Shown: positions 1 to 7,795, counted from the stretch's first letter. The stretch is DNA of 64,000 bases from Amycolatopsis sp. CA-230715 (GCF_018736145.1 NZ_CP059997.1:4215501-4279500), one strand, 5' to 3'. The notes: a model not told the origin generated them from the letters alone. Numbers and translations: made by a program.

Positions 1-1188
1 CTTGTCCGTCCGCTGTTCGGGACCACGGTTCAGCTGGCTGATCGCGATCACCGGCACCTCGATCTCCTTCGCCAGCAGCTTCAGCTGACGGGAGAACTCC
101 GACACTTCCTGCTGACGGGATTCGACGCGCTTGCCGGAGGTCATCAGCTGGAGGTAGTCGACGACCACGAGCTTGAGGTCGTTGCGCTGCTTGAGCCGCC
201 GCGCCTTCGCCCTGATCTCCATCATCGTCATGTTCGGCGAGTCGTCGACGAACAGCGGCGCCTCCGAGATCTCGCTCATCCGGCGCGCCAGCCGCGTCCA
301 GTCGTCATCGGTCATGCGGCCACCGCGCATGTCGGCGAGCCGGATCTTCGCCTCGGCCGAGAGCATGCGCATGACGATCTCGGTGCGGCTCATTTCCAGC
401 GAGAAGATGACGCTGCTCATGCCGTGCTTGATCGAGCACGAGCGCGCGAAGTCCAGCCCCAGTGTCGACTTGCCGACACCGGGACGGGCCGCGACGATGA
501 CCATCTGGCCGGGGTGCAGGCCGTTGGTCACGTCGTCGAGGTCCATGAACCCGGTCGGGATGCCGAACGACTGGCCGCCGCGCGAGGCGATCGCGTCGAT
601 CTCGTCCATGGTCGGCTGGAGCAGCTCCTCCAGCGCGACGTAGTCCTCGCTGGTGCGCTTCTCGGTGACGTCGTAGATCGCGGCCTGCGCGCGGTCGACC
701 ACCTCGTCGATGTTGCCGCCGTCGGCGCTGTTCGCGCCGTAGCCGTACTGCACGATCCGGGTGCCCGCCTCGACGAGCCTGCGCAGCACCGCCTTCTCGG
801 ACACGATCTCGGCGTAGTACCCCGCGTTCGCCGCCGTGGGCACGGTCGCGATCAGGGTGTGCAGGTACGGCGCCCCGCCGACCCTGCCGAGCTCGCCGCG
901 GCGTTCCAGCTCGGCCGACACGGTGATCGGGTCGGCGGGCTCACCCCTGCCGTAGAGGTCGAGAATGCAGTCGTAGACGGCCTGGTGCTTGGGCAGGTAG
1001 AAGTCGCTCGGGCCGATCGCCTCGATCACGTCGGCGATGGCGTCCTTGGACAGCAGCATCCCGCCGAGCACGGATTGCTCCGCGGCGATGTCCTGCGGTG
1101 GCTGGCGGTCGAAAGTGCCGGGCTCCGGCCCCGGGTCGCTCGGCCCTGGATCGGAGAACATCGGACCGCGGTCGTCGGTCAGCGCCAC
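1..1188 (-). CDS. dnaB: Replicative DNA helicase DnaB, C-terminus cut by window edge
   Basis: Hexameric 5'-3' helicase that unwinds DNA at the replication fork and interacts with primase. The reading frame runs from a GTG at 1188, preceded by a strong GAGGAGGT ribosome site, to the window edge, giving 396 residues; the family is usually about 450-470. The N-terminal domain starts near residue 25 (QDIAAEQSVLGGMLL). Walker A is ARPGVGKST with Lys240, and the helicase core is still in frame at the edge (EVPVIAISQLNRGPEQ). No intein interrupts the part seen, including the P-loop. It ends the rpsF-ssb-rpsR-rplI neighbourhood but is separated from rplI by the ESX module, so it probably has its own promoter. 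Identification is very secure. Confidence 0.97.
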   Translation of the reverse strand, partial: MALTDDRGPMFSDPGPSDPGPEPGTFDRQPPQDIAAEQSVLGGMLLSKDAIADVIEAIGPSDFYLPKHQAVYDCILDLYGRGEPADPITVSAELERRGELGRVGGAPYLHTLIATVPTAANAGYYAEIVSEKAVLRRLVEAGTRIVQYGYGANSADGGNIDEVVDRAQAAIYDVTEKRTSEDYVALEELLQPTMDEIDAIASRGGQSFGIPTGFMDLDDVTNGLHPGQMVIVAARPGVGKSTLGLDFARSCSIKHGMSSVIFSLEMSRTEIVMRMLSAEAKIRLADMRGGRMTDDDWTRLARRMSEISEAPLFVDDSPNMTMMEIRAKARRLKQRNDLKLVVVDYLQLMTSGKRVESRQQEVSEFSRQLKLLAKEIEVPVIAISQLNRGPEQRTDK

Positions 1189-1266
1189 CGCTGCGGACAC
1201 CTCCTCGTAACGGGAACAGATCCGCGGCGGCCGGGCCTCGACGGCACCGGTCACCGGGACGTTCTG

Positions 1267-1282
1267 TCGAACACGTGTTCTA
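1267..1282. promoter_or_regulatory. Candidate LexA (SOS) box upstream of dnaB
   Basis: TCGAACACGTGTTCTA matches the actinobacterial LexA consensus TCGAAC-N4-GTTCGA at 11 of 12 specified bases and contains a perfect GAACACGTGTTC palindrome. It lies 79 bases before the dnaB start. On the minus strand a -10-like CATACT adjoins it, so bound LexA could block transcription. Binding is inferred. Confidence 0.45.
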
Positions 1283-1419
1283 GTATGCCGGATCTTCCGG
1301 GCGCGTGCGGTGGTTCCCCGCGGGCGTTCCGGCCGCGCTCCGCACTGCCCGGCCGGAGCACGCTAGATCGCCCGGACGGACGAGTGCAAACCAGCCTGGG
1401 GACGCCGCTGTGTACTACC

Positions 1420-1632
1420 TGTGGATGAATCGCGGTAACCAGTCACAGGTGCTCCATCCCCTGTGTACAACTTGGGGACAATGACTCCTCCCAGGAGAGA
1501 AATAGCAGGTCAAACCCTGTAGACAAGCTGTGGGTAAGTTAGTTCAAAGACCTGCGGCGTGTCGTGATCCAGCGCCACATCGGCGTGTCGGGGACACGCG
1601 ATCGCACCGGGGTGTGGGAAACCTGTGGATTA
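1420..1632 (+). repeat. Array of DnaA-box-like 9-mers in the dnaB-espG gap
   Basis: The 495 bases between dnaB and the next gene hold no convincing ORF. They contain seven 9-mers resembling TGTGGACAA/TGTGGATAA, all in one orientation: 1420 TGTGGATGA, 1462 TGTGTACAA, 1473 TGGGGACAA, 1518 TGTAGACAA, 1529 TGTGGGTAA, 1613 TGTGGGAAA and 1624 TGTGGATTA. Each differs from one of the two forms at one to three positions. None is a perfect box, and there is no adjacent dnaA or dnaN, so this is not a standard oriC. A DnaA-titrating or dnaB-regulating cluster is possible. Confidence 0.4.
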
Positions 1633-1683
1633 CCGCTACGGAGGGTAGAACCCTCACTCGCTAGGCTGAGCGGGTGGCGATCT

Positions 1684-2487
1684 TCAGCCGCCCATGATCC
1701 TGCTCTGCGCGCTCCGTAACCGGTCGCCGAACAGCTGGAGCGTCGCGGGCGCGAACGCGATCCGCGAGTCGCCGCGGCCGGGGAGCTCCTCCATCAGCCA
1801 GCGCCCTTCGACGGTGTCGATGAAGTTCAACGGCCGTTCGATGCGGCGCCGCGTGCCCGCCCTGGTGCGCGCCGCCATGTAGACGCTGCCGCCACCGGTG
1901 CGGTCGAGGCCGAGGATCCGCTGCATCTCCTTGCCGCCCGCGGGCGGCGCGCCGGTGCGCGGCGCCGCCTGCATGATCCTGAACCCGTCCTCGGCTTCCG
2001 CCTGCGGCGCGCGGCCGGTGAGGAACTCGGACTTCTCCACGATCATCGTCTGGCCGCGCCCCGGCTGGCCGGGCGGGATCTGCTCGAGGAAGCCCTGGAG
2101 GAGCTGCTCGGAGCGGAGCGGGGCGATCGTGACGACCTCTTCGGTGATGCTGCGCGCCGCGACGAACCCGGTGCCGTTCGCGCTGCCCACGAGCACGGTG
2201 AAGTTCGAGGGCAAGCCGGGCGCGAACTTGCCCTCGAACCATCCGTAGAACTCGACCTGCGGCTGCGCGATCGCCTCGATGGTCGCCGCGAAACCGCGTT
2301 CCATCCCGCGTGGACCGAGCAGGCCGTACTCCGCCAGCGCCTCGTTGACGCGTTCGTCGAGCTCGCGCCGCATGCCGTCTTCCATGAAGACGGCCTTGGC
2401 GCCGAACGTGTTGTGTGGCTCACCACCACGTCGCCTGATCAGCGTGGTGATCGTCGGGGTGGTGAAGGTGAGTGCGCGGTCCAGCAC
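1684..2487 (-). CDS. EspG-family ESX secretion-associated chaperone
   Basis: A 267-residue soluble protein with no signal peptide or membrane segment. Its length and opening (VLDRALTFTTPTITTLIRRR) fit the EspG family, cytosolic chaperones that bind PE/PPE-type substrates of type VII secretion. The GTG start at 2487 has GAGGT upstream. It is the last gene of a four-gene module read leftwards (helical protein, DUF3558 lipoprotein, PPE-like protein, EspG). Its likely client is the PPE-like protein encoded just before it, 45 bases away. No EccC ATPase or other secretion machinery lies in the window, so the apparatus must be elsewhere. Family assignment is good; client pairing is inferred from position. 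Confidence 0.8.
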   Translation of the reverse strand: MLDRALTFTTPTITTLIRRRGGEPHNTFGAKAVFMEDGMRRELDERVNEALAEYGLLGPRGMERGFAATIEAIAQPQVEFYGWFEGKFAPGLPSNFTVLVGSANGTGFVAARSITEEVVTIAPLRSEQLLQGFLEQIPPGQPGRGQTMIVEKSEFLTGRAPQAEAEDGFRIMQAAPRTGAPPAGGKEMQRILGLDRTGGGSVYMAARTRAGTRRRIERPLNFIDTVEGRWLMEELPGRGDSRIAFAPATLQLFGDRLRSAQSRIMGG

Positions 2488-2532
2488 GGTTTGACCTCGG
2501 TCTTGGGATTGTGCGGTGGGGGAACTGACCGG

Positions 2533-3873
2533 CTATTCGCCGATCACGGGTGGCGCGGTGAGCTCGTCGGTGCCGAAGATCTCGTTCGGGTCGTCGCCGA
2601 CGAGGTACTTCGACTGGTGCTCCTCGTCGTCCTGCCCCTTGCCCTTGGCACCGTGGCCCGCCATGCCGCCCATGCCCGCCATCCCGGGCTTGCCAGCCAT
2701 GCCCTTGCCCGCACCCGCCGCGCCGGCACCCATGGCACCGCCCTTGCCCGCACCCGCCGCGCCCGCGCCCGAACCGGTCGCGGAACCCGCGCCGAGCCCG
2801 GCACCGCCGGGGCCGAACGCGCCCGCGGCGAAGTCACCCGCACCGCCGCCACCGCCTGGACCGAAGCTCGCCGATCCGCCGCCGGGGCCGAAGGTGCTGG
2901 GCATGCCGCCGGGGCCGTAGCTCTGCGGCGTGTACCCGGCCTGGGTCGTGCTGTCGTCGAACTTCGGCATGTCCGTTTTCGGGATGTCGGTCTTCGGGAT
3001 GTCCGAGTTGAACCGGGGGTCGTTCGGGTTCGGCATGTGCGGCGTGTTCGGCATATCGGCCTTCGGCATGTCGAACTTGCCCTGGGGGCCGCCACCGCCG
3101 CCACCGCCGACACCTCCACCGCCGAAGCTCCCGCCACCACCGCCGCCACCACCGAAGTCGCCGCCGTCACCGGTGTCGGAGAACTTGTTGCCGTCCCACG
3201 CGTTGTACTTCGGCATGCCGGCGGCGTTCTGCGCGCTTTCGCTGAAGTACGTGGTGAACGCCTGGACGTTGTGCTGGCCCTGCTTGTTGTACTCCTCGAT
3301 CTGGTCGTCCTTGTCGCTCATCGGGTTGATCCCGTCGACGAAGCCGGCCTCCGGCGGGTCCTTCGCGATCTCCTGGACGTTCTTGCGGACGTTGTCGAAC
3401 GAGGTGGCCTGCGCGCCGAGGTACTTGCCGCTGTTGTCGAGGTTGGTCGACGAGTCCTTCAGCCAGACCCCCAGCGGGTGCGCGCCGTTCTGCGCGGCCT
3501 GCCCCGAGTTGCCGACCCAGTGCGCGTCCATCTCGGAATTCAGCTTGGAGATCTGCTGCGCGCGCGTGTCGTGCGTTTTCGCCAGGTCGCCCGCGGCCGT
3601 GTGCCCGTCGTGCAGCGAATGCGAGCCCTCGCCCTGGGTGATCTGCTCCCAGATCTGCCTGCCGTCGATCGTGCGGTTGTTGAAGCTCGCCTCGGCCTTC
3701 TGGGCCTCGGGGCCGCCGCTCATGAGGCCGACGAGCCCGCCGACCACGCCGCCGACGACCGCGCCGGCCGCGGTGCCGATCACCGGCACCACGGAACCGA
3801 CCGCGGCACCCGTGCCGGCGCCGATCGCGGCGCCCTTGAGCGTCTCACCAGCGGTGTTCGCGTCATTACCCAT
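2533..3873 (-). CDS. PPE-like Gly/Pro-rich putative type VII secretion substrate
   Basis: A 446-residue protein. Residues 9-50 are a Gly/Ala-rich hydrophobic stretch with glycine-zipper spacing. A helical central region (about 60-220) containing W-x-G-like and Asn/Gln-rich helices resembles the actinobacterial PPE/WXG-type fold. Next come a pure glycine tract, short repeats of the form DIPKTDxPK, a Gly/Ala-rich tail and an acidic C-terminus. The composition suits an exported, extended surface protein. It sits between the DUF3558 lipoprotein and the EspG-type chaperone, which supports export by an ESX system. No catalytic motif is visible. The function is unknown; PPE-like is a structural inference. 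Confidence 0.6.
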   Translation of the reverse strand: MGNDANTAGETLKGAAIGAGTGAAVGSVVPVIGTAAGAVVGGVVGGLVGLMSGGPEAQKAEASFNNRTIDGRQIWEQITQGEGSHSLHDGHTAAGDLAKTHDTRAQQISKLNSEMDAHWVGNSGQAAQNGAHPLGVWLKDSSTNLDNSGKYLGAQATSFDNVRKNVQEIAKDPPEAGFVDGINPMSDKDDQIEEYNKQGQHNVQAFTTYFSESAQNAAGMPKYNAWDGNKFSDTGDGGDFGGGGGGGGSFGGGGVGGGGGGGPQGKFDMPKADMPNTPHMPNPNDPRFNSDIPKTDIPKTDMPKFDDSTTQAGYTPQSYGPGGMPSTFGPGGGSASFGPGGGGGAGDFAAGAFGPGGAGLGAGSATGSGAGAAGAGKGGAMGAGAAGAGKGMAGKPGMAGMGGMAGHGAKGKGQDDEEHQSKYLVGDDPNEIFGTDELTAPPVIGE

Positions 3874-3927
3874 GGCGGATCAACCCTCCCACGAGCCGAA
3901 ATGCCGAATCGATGTTCCCGCGTCGCG

Positions 3928-4551
3928 TCATTGCGCGCCCCCCTTGAGGTTGTCGATCATCGCCGCGCCGACCTTCTCCGCGACCGGGCACGGGTTGGCC
4001 TTGTTCGCGCCGCGGGCGATCTGCGCCTGCACCGCGACGGCGAGCTGGTCGGTAACCCCGATCCACAGGTTGCAGTTGCCCTCGGACCGGTCCTCGACCG
4101 CACCGGACAGCACCGCCGGGTAGCCGTTGACCGTCTTCGGCTCGAAGTAGGCGCCCTTGTTCGCGTAGATGTCGTCCAAACCGCCCTTGTTCGCGGTCAT
4201 CGGCGCGATCGTCACCTTGTTCAGGTCGTCGCTCGCGGAACGCCAGACGCATCCCGGGCCGGTGCTGGTCGGGTTGCTCTGCGGGTCGACCATCCCGATC
4301 TGCTGGGTCTGCGCGGACGAAAGCGCGGTGCACGGCTGCGCGACGATCCCGTCGGCCTTGAGCGGCGACGGCACGGGCGGCGCTGCCGTCGGTTTCGCCG
4401 GGCCCGGCGAGGACACCGGCGCGGGCGACTGGCCACCGGGCTGCGCGCCGGTGCCGCCGTTCCCGCCGCAGGCGCCGAGCACCGCCGCGGCCGCCACCAC
4501 GGCGACACCGGCGCGGGCGGTGCTGGTCCGGGAGGTCAATGCGCGCGTCAT
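3928..4551 (-). CDS. DUF3558 family lipoprotein
   Basis: A 207-residue precursor. A hydrophobic signal segment ends in a lipobox (VLGAC, lipidated Cys28) followed by a Gly/Pro/Ser-rich tether to about residue 65. The mature domain has the DUF3558 pattern, including a PCTALSS-type beginning, a GCVWR motif and a late conserved Cys. Members are surface lipoproteins of actinobacteria, often encoded near ESX genes; their biochemical role is not known. The ATG at 4551 lies two bases after the stop of the preceding small gene, so the two are probably translated from one message. A second, frameshifted DUF3558 gene occurs at 20979-21531. Confidence 0.8.
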   Translation of the reverse strand: MTRALTSRTSTARAGVAVVAAAAVLGACGGNGGTGAQPGGQSPAPVSSPGPAKPTAAPPVPSPLKADGIVAQPCTALSSAQTQQIGMVDPQSNPTSTGPGCVWRSASDDLNKVTIAPMTANKGGLDDIYANKGAYFEPKTVNGYPAVLSGAVEDRSEGNCNLWIGVTDQLAVAVQAQIARGANKANPCPVAEKVGAAMIDNLKGGAQ

Positions 4552-4553
4552 CG

Positions 4554-4961
4554 TCAGAAACCCTGCCCCGAATTCTTCACGGCCTTCTTGGCGTCGTCCT
4601 CACCCTGGTGAATGCCCTTCTTGGCGTTTTCGAGGGCGGTGATGTAGTTGGTCACGTAGGTGATCATGCGGTTGGTCTGCTCGAGCAGGGTGTCACCGGA
4701 GGGGTTGGCCGCCTTGGTGAAGTCGCCGCTCGCGAACTCCTTGCCCGGCGCCCTGACCTTCGCGATGCGTTCCGCGAACGCCTTGTCCTTCTGCAGGTCG
4801 TCGAGGAGGTTCTTCCACTTCGTGATGACCCCGTCGACACCGTCCGAATCGAACTTGTAGCCACCGGCTTCGCCCTTGTCGCCGACCTGGATCGGTGCCG
4901 GCGGGGGCACGTCCTTCTTCGTGTCGGTCGGCGTGACCGTCTTCTGGTCCGGATCGCCCAT
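4554..4961 (-). CDS. Small helical protein heading the ESX accessory module
   Basis: A 135-residue protein. After a Pro/Thr/Lys-rich N-terminus (about 1-35) it is almost entirely predicted helix, with no signal peptide and no strict WXG motif. The size and position, first in a run with a DUF3558 lipoprotein, a PPE-like protein and EspG, suggest an ESX-associated helical-hairpin protein analogous to a WXG100 or PE partner. Possible secreted-helix features are the GGYKFDSDGVDGVITKW stretch and the C-terminal lysine-rich helix. I cannot name the family. Its start lies 195 bases from the rplI stop, across the rplI terminator. Confidence 0.6.
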   Translation of the reverse strand: MGDPDQKTVTPTDTKKDVPPPAPIQVGDKGEAGGYKFDSDGVDGVITKWKNLLDDLQKDKAFAERIAKVRAPGKEFASGDFTKAANPSGDTLLEQTNRMITYVTNYITALENAKKGIHQGEDDAKKAVKNSGQGF

Positions 4962-5100
4962 GAGCGAGAGCCCCCTTCACTGCAGCTTTACCAAGTTCAC
5001 CCGAAAACCCGCCTATCGGACGATAGCGCAGGCGGTTCGGTTCCCGGTACGGAACACCTGATCGGTGTCACTTTCGCGGCGGTCGCCGCGGGGCCGGAAA

Positions 5101-5142
5101 CGACCGATGCCCGCCCCCTGACCAGGGGACGGGCATCGGTCG
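5101..5142 (-). terminator. Intrinsic terminator after rplI
   Basis: A perfect 13-base stem (CGACCGATGCCCG with CGGGCATCGGTCG) holds an inner CCCCTG/CAGGGG pairing, immediately downstream of the rplI stop on the minus strand. It would separate the ribosomal-protein operon from the ESX module. There is no strong U-tract, as is usual in actinobacteria. Confidence 0.75.
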
Positions 5143-5155
5143 ACGTGCCGGGGTG

Positions 5156-5611
5156 TTACTTGGCCGTGACCTCGAGGCGGAGGCCGACCTTGACGTCGGG
5201 GTGCAGCCGGGCGTTGACCTGGTGCTTGCCGACCGTCTTGATGTGCTCGCCGAGTTCGATGACGCGCTTGTCGAGCAGCGGGCCACCGGCGGCCTTGATC
5301 GCCGAGACGACGTCGGCCGTGGTGATCGAGCCGAACAGCTTCTTCGAGCCCTCGGCCGCCTTCGCGGACAGCGAAACGGTGCCGAGGCCTTCGAGCGTCG
5401 CCTTGATCTCCTTGGCGTGGTCGAGGTCCCGGATGCGGCGGGCCTCCTGCACGCGGCGGATGGTCTGCACGTTCTTCTCCGCGCCCTTGCTCGCCACGAT
5501 GGCGTAGCCGCGGGGAAGCAGGTAGTTGCGCGCGTACCCGTCCTTGACCTCGACGATGTCGCCGGGGCCGCCGAGGTTCGCCACGTCGGTGGTGAGAATG
5601 ATCTTCGCCAT
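5156..5611 (-). CDS. rplI: 50S ribosomal protein L9
   Basis: A 151-residue protein of normal L9 length. The N-terminal rRNA-binding domain begins MAKIILTTDVANLGGPGDIV and contains the conserved KDGYARNYLLPRGYA segment. A long connecting helix and the C-terminal domain follow. L9 sits at the base of the L1 stalk and helps frame maintenance and ribosome assembly. The ATG at 5611 is preceded by AAGGAGGC. It is the last gene of rpsF-ssb-rpsR-rplI, 11 bases after rpsR, and is followed by a terminator. Confidence 0.97.
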   Translation of the reverse strand: MAKIILTTDVANLGGPGDIVEVKDGYARNYLLPRGYAIVASKGAEKNVQTIRRVQEARRIRDLDHAKEIKATLEGLGTVSLSAKAAEGSKKLFGSITTADVVSAIKAAGGPLLDKRVIELGEHIKTVGKHQVNARLHPDVKVGLRLEVTAK

Positions 5612-5622
5612 GACGTGCCTCC

Positions 5623-5871
5623 TTAGCGGGCGGTCGAGGTGTAGGGAAGCAGCGCCATCTCGCGGGAGTTCTTGACCGCGATGGCGATGTCGCGCTGGTG
5701 CTGGCTGCAGTTGCCGGTCACCCGGCGGGCCCGGATCTTGCCGCGGTCGGAGATGTACTTGCGGAGAAGGTTGGTGTCCTTGTAGTCGATCGACTCGGGA
5801 CGGCCCTTCTTCTCGGCCTTGCAGAAAACGCAGACCTTCTTCTTCGGCTTGCGAATGGGTGGCTTTGCCAC
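5623..5871 (-). CDS. rpsR: 30S ribosomal protein S18, zinc-binding (C+) form
   Basis: An 82-residue S18 with a basic N-terminus and the conserved NLLRKYISDRGKI region. The pattern Cys14-x2-Cys17 ... Cys55-x2-His58 is intact, so this is the zinc-coordinating version. Actinobacteria often carry a second, zinc-free copy under Zur control; none is in this window. S18 pairs with S6 on the 30S platform. It lies between ssb and rplI in the expected operon, and the S6:S18 complex could feed back on the rpsF leader described at 6761-6802. Confidence 0.97.
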   Translation of the reverse strand: MAKPPIRKPKKKVCVFCKAEKKGRPESIDYKDTNLLRKYISDRGKIRARRVTGNCSQHQRDIAIAVKNSREMALLPYTSTAR

Positions 5872-5904
5872 GGTGTGCTCCTGGAAATATCCGAAAGTGG
5901 TTGG

Positions 5905-6408
5905 TTAGAAGGGGGGCTCGTCGGCGAAACCGCCACCACCACCACCGCTGCTCGCGGCGGGCGCGGAACCCCACGGGTCGTCGGCGGGTGCGCTCGACGC
6001 GCCGCCACCACCGCCGAACCCGCCGCCGCCACCACCGCTGCCGCGGCTCACCTTGTTCACCTTGGCGGTGGCGTAGCGCAGAGAAGGACCGATCTCGTCG
6101 ACCTCGAGCTCGACGACGGTGCGCTTCTCCCCTTCCTTGGTCTCGAACGACCGCTGCTTGAGGCGGCCCTGCACGACGACGCGCGCGCCCCTGGTGAGGC
6201 TCTCGGCGACGTTCTCCGCGGCCTGGCGCCAGATGTTGCAGCGCAGGAACAGCGCCTCGCCGTCCTTCCACTCGCCGGTCTGGCGGTCGAAGGTGCGCGG
6301 GGTGGACGCGACCGTGAAGTTCGCGACCGCCGCACCGGACGGGGTGAAGCGCAGCTCGGGGTCGGAGGTCAGGTTCCCGACGACCGTGATGACGGTGTCT
6401 CCAGCCAT
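5905..6408 (-). CDS. ssb: Single-stranded DNA-binding protein
   Basis: A 167-residue SSB. The OB fold spans about residues 1-115 (MAGDTVITVVGNLTSDPELR; FLRCNIWRQAAENVAESL). It is followed by a glycine-rich linker and an acidic tip, ADEPPF, which recruits replication and repair partners. The protein coats single-stranded DNA at forks. Its position four bases after rpsF and ahead of rpsR is the classic actinobacterial arrangement. A glycine-heavy linker is common in this group. The start is the ATG at 6408. Confidence 0.97.
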   Translation of the reverse strand: MAGDTVITVVGNLTSDPELRFTPSGAAVANFTVASTPRTFDRQTGEWKDGEALFLRCNIWRQAAENVAESLTRGARVVVQGRLKQRSFETKEGEKRTVVELEVDEIGPSLRYATAKVNKVSRGSGGGGGGFGGGGGASSAPADDPWGSAPAASSGGGGGGFADEPPF

Positions 6409-6412
6409 GGCC

Positions 6413-6751
6413 TCAGGCCTTCGCGCCGGCCGGCTTGCGGAGCTTGCGGGAACCCGGCTTCGGGGTCTCGCGCCGCATGACCTTGGTGCGGAGCACGGTT
6501 TCCTGCAGCGACAGCTGGCGGTCGAGCTCCTTGACCGCGTCCGCGGTGGAGTTCAGGTCCAGCAGCGCGTAGATGCCTTCCGCGTGCTTCTTGATCTCGT
6601 ACGAGAGCCGGCGACGGCCCCACACGTCGACCTTCTCGACACTGCCGCCGGTCGTGCGGATCACGTTGAGGAACGTGTCCAGCGTCGGCGCGACCGTGCG
6701 CTCGTCGAGCGTGGGATCGAGGATGACCATTACCTCGTAATGGCGTGACAC
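6413..6751 (-). CDS. rpsF: 30S ribosomal protein S6
   Basis: A 112-residue S6 (SRHYEVMVILDPTLDERTV ... WGRRRLSYEIKKHAEGIYA), partner of S18 on the 30S platform and first gene of the operon. A GTG at 6757 also starts the frame but is only two bases from the AGGAGG ribosome site. The GTG at 6751 has normal spacing and gives the usual S6 N-terminus, so I chose it. The ribosome site lies in a foldable leader (6761-6802). Confidence 0.95.
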   Translation of the reverse strand: MSRHYEVMVILDPTLDERTVAPTLDTFLNVIRTTGGSVEKVDVWGRRRLSYEIKKHAEGIYALLDLNSTADAVKELDRQLSLQETVLRTKVMRRETPKPGSRKLRKPAGAKA

Positions 6752-6760
6752 AACCACTCA

Positions 6761-6802
6761 CCTCCTATGGGCTCGCGGCCACGGCCTGTCCGTGGCAGGA
6801 GG
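6761..6802 (-). promoter_or_regulatory. Foldable rpsF leader that pairs with its own ribosome site
   Basis: On the message strand CCTCCT pairs with the rpsF Shine-Dalgarno AGGAGG (6 bp). Directly inside it, GCCACGG pairs with CCGTGGC (7 bp, loop ACAGG). An 11-base bulge (CGCGAGCCCAT) lies only on the 3' side. S6:S18-binding leaders with a bulged CCG-containing stem are known upstream of rpsF in many bacteria, so autoregulation by S6:S18 is a reasonable inference. The exact consensus was not checked. Confidence 0.5.
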
Positions 6803-6871
6803 GTTTGTCCCCGAAAGGATAACCGGGCGGTCCGACAGTCCCGCCGCCGGGCCGAGTCCCGGGGGGGTGCG

Positions 6872-7795
6872 CTACGGGGAAACCTTGCGCAGCACCCAGG
6901 TCCGCACCAGCGCGGCGGTGACCCCGGCGAGCGCGAGCACGGCGAGCAGCATCGGCAGCTGGACGGTGCCGGTGTCGCCACCGGCGGCGAGCGAGTCGGC
7001 CTTGCCCGCGTTGCGGACGTCCGCGGTGCCCTGCGGCTGCTGGTCGCCGCCGAGCACGCCGAACTCCGGCGACTGGGCGCCGGGCACCGGGCCGGCCTGC
7101 GGGTACCGGGCGCCGGGCGGCACCGCGACACCGGGCACCGCGACCGGGATGTTGCCGTAGTTGCGCGGCGGCGCGATGCCGGTGGGGCTGGGCGTGGTCG
7201 ACCCTGGCGCGCCGGGGGCGAGGTGACCTGGCCCGCCCGGCTGGCCGACGGTGCCGCCGGGCGTGCTGCTCGGCGTGTTCGAGGTCGGTGCCACGTAGTT
7301 GCTGGCGTAGGTGTTCAGGCCGCAGGTCTTCGCGAGCTTGTCCTTGATGTGCTTGAGGGTCGCGTCCCTGGTGGCGGGCAGCCAGCCGAGGCCGTCTACG
7401 TTCTTGATCGCCGTCGTGACCGCGGTGGCGACCGCTTCGCCGCCGACCGAACCGCTCTGGCCCTGCGGCACCTGCCCGACCGCGATGGCGCCCTTCGCCG
7501 CGGTCTGCTTGGCCACCGTGTCGCCGTTGACGGTGAGGAAGTTGAAGAGGTTCCGCGCCTCGTCCGCGCCCTGCTTCACCAGGTCGTAGAACTTCGGGCC
7601 CTGCACGACGACGGTCTCGCCCATCGGGCCCACCACGGTGCCGGAGCAGCCGTCGGCCGCGACCGGGCTCGCCGCGGCGGTGCCCGCGCCCAGCAGGCTC
7701 CCGCCCGCGAAAATCGCCGCGAGTGCGGTGGCGGTCAGTGCTCGGCGGGGGGCCTTGCGGCTGGTGCTGGCAAGGTCGGCGCGTCGAATCCGCAC
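6872..7795 (-). CDS. Secreted, C-terminally anchored protein, paralogue A of a tandem triplet
   Basis: A 307-residue protein starting at the GTG at 7795, chosen because GGAGGAA lies 8 bases upstream. It has an Arg-rich signal peptide ending near TAAAS, a globular domain with two cysteines (DGCSGTVV ... KTCGLN), a long Pro/Gly/Thr linker, a PEFGVLG motif, and a C-terminal LP-(x)-LLAV transmembrane helix ending LVRTWVLRK. The C-terminus resembles a sortase-like anchor in layout but lacks LPXTG, so it is more likely a plain membrane anchor facing outward. The next two genes upstream share this architecture. I do not recognise a named family. Confidence 0.75.
   Translation of the reverse strand: MRIRRADLASTSRKAPRRALTATALAAIFAGGSLLGAGTAAASPVAADGCSGTVVGPMGETVVVQGPKFYDLVKQGADEARNLFNFLTVNGDTVAKQTAAKGAIAVGQVPQGQSGSVGGEAVATAVTTAIKNVDGLGWLPATRDATLKHIKDKLAKTCGLNTYASNYVAPTSNTPSSTPGGTVGQPGGPGHLAPGAPGSTTPSPTGIAPPRNYGNIPVAVPGVAVPPGARYPQAGPVPGAQSPEFGVLGGDQQPQGTADVRNAGKADSLAAGGDTGTVQLPMLLAVLALAGVTAALVRTWVLRKVSP

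Noticed and set aside
1..1188. Possible intein in DnaB
   Set aside because: The visible reading frame is continuous through the P-loop and later motifs; only the part outside the window remains unchecked.
1420..1632. Chromosomal origin oriC
   Set aside because: No dnaA or dnaN adjacent, no perfect boxes here and no clear AT-rich unwinding region.
2413..4611. 732-codon plus-strand open frame opposite the PPE-like and lipoprotein genes
   Set aside because: It is antisense to genes with clear family signals, has biased low-complexity composition, and results from high G+C in the third codon position.
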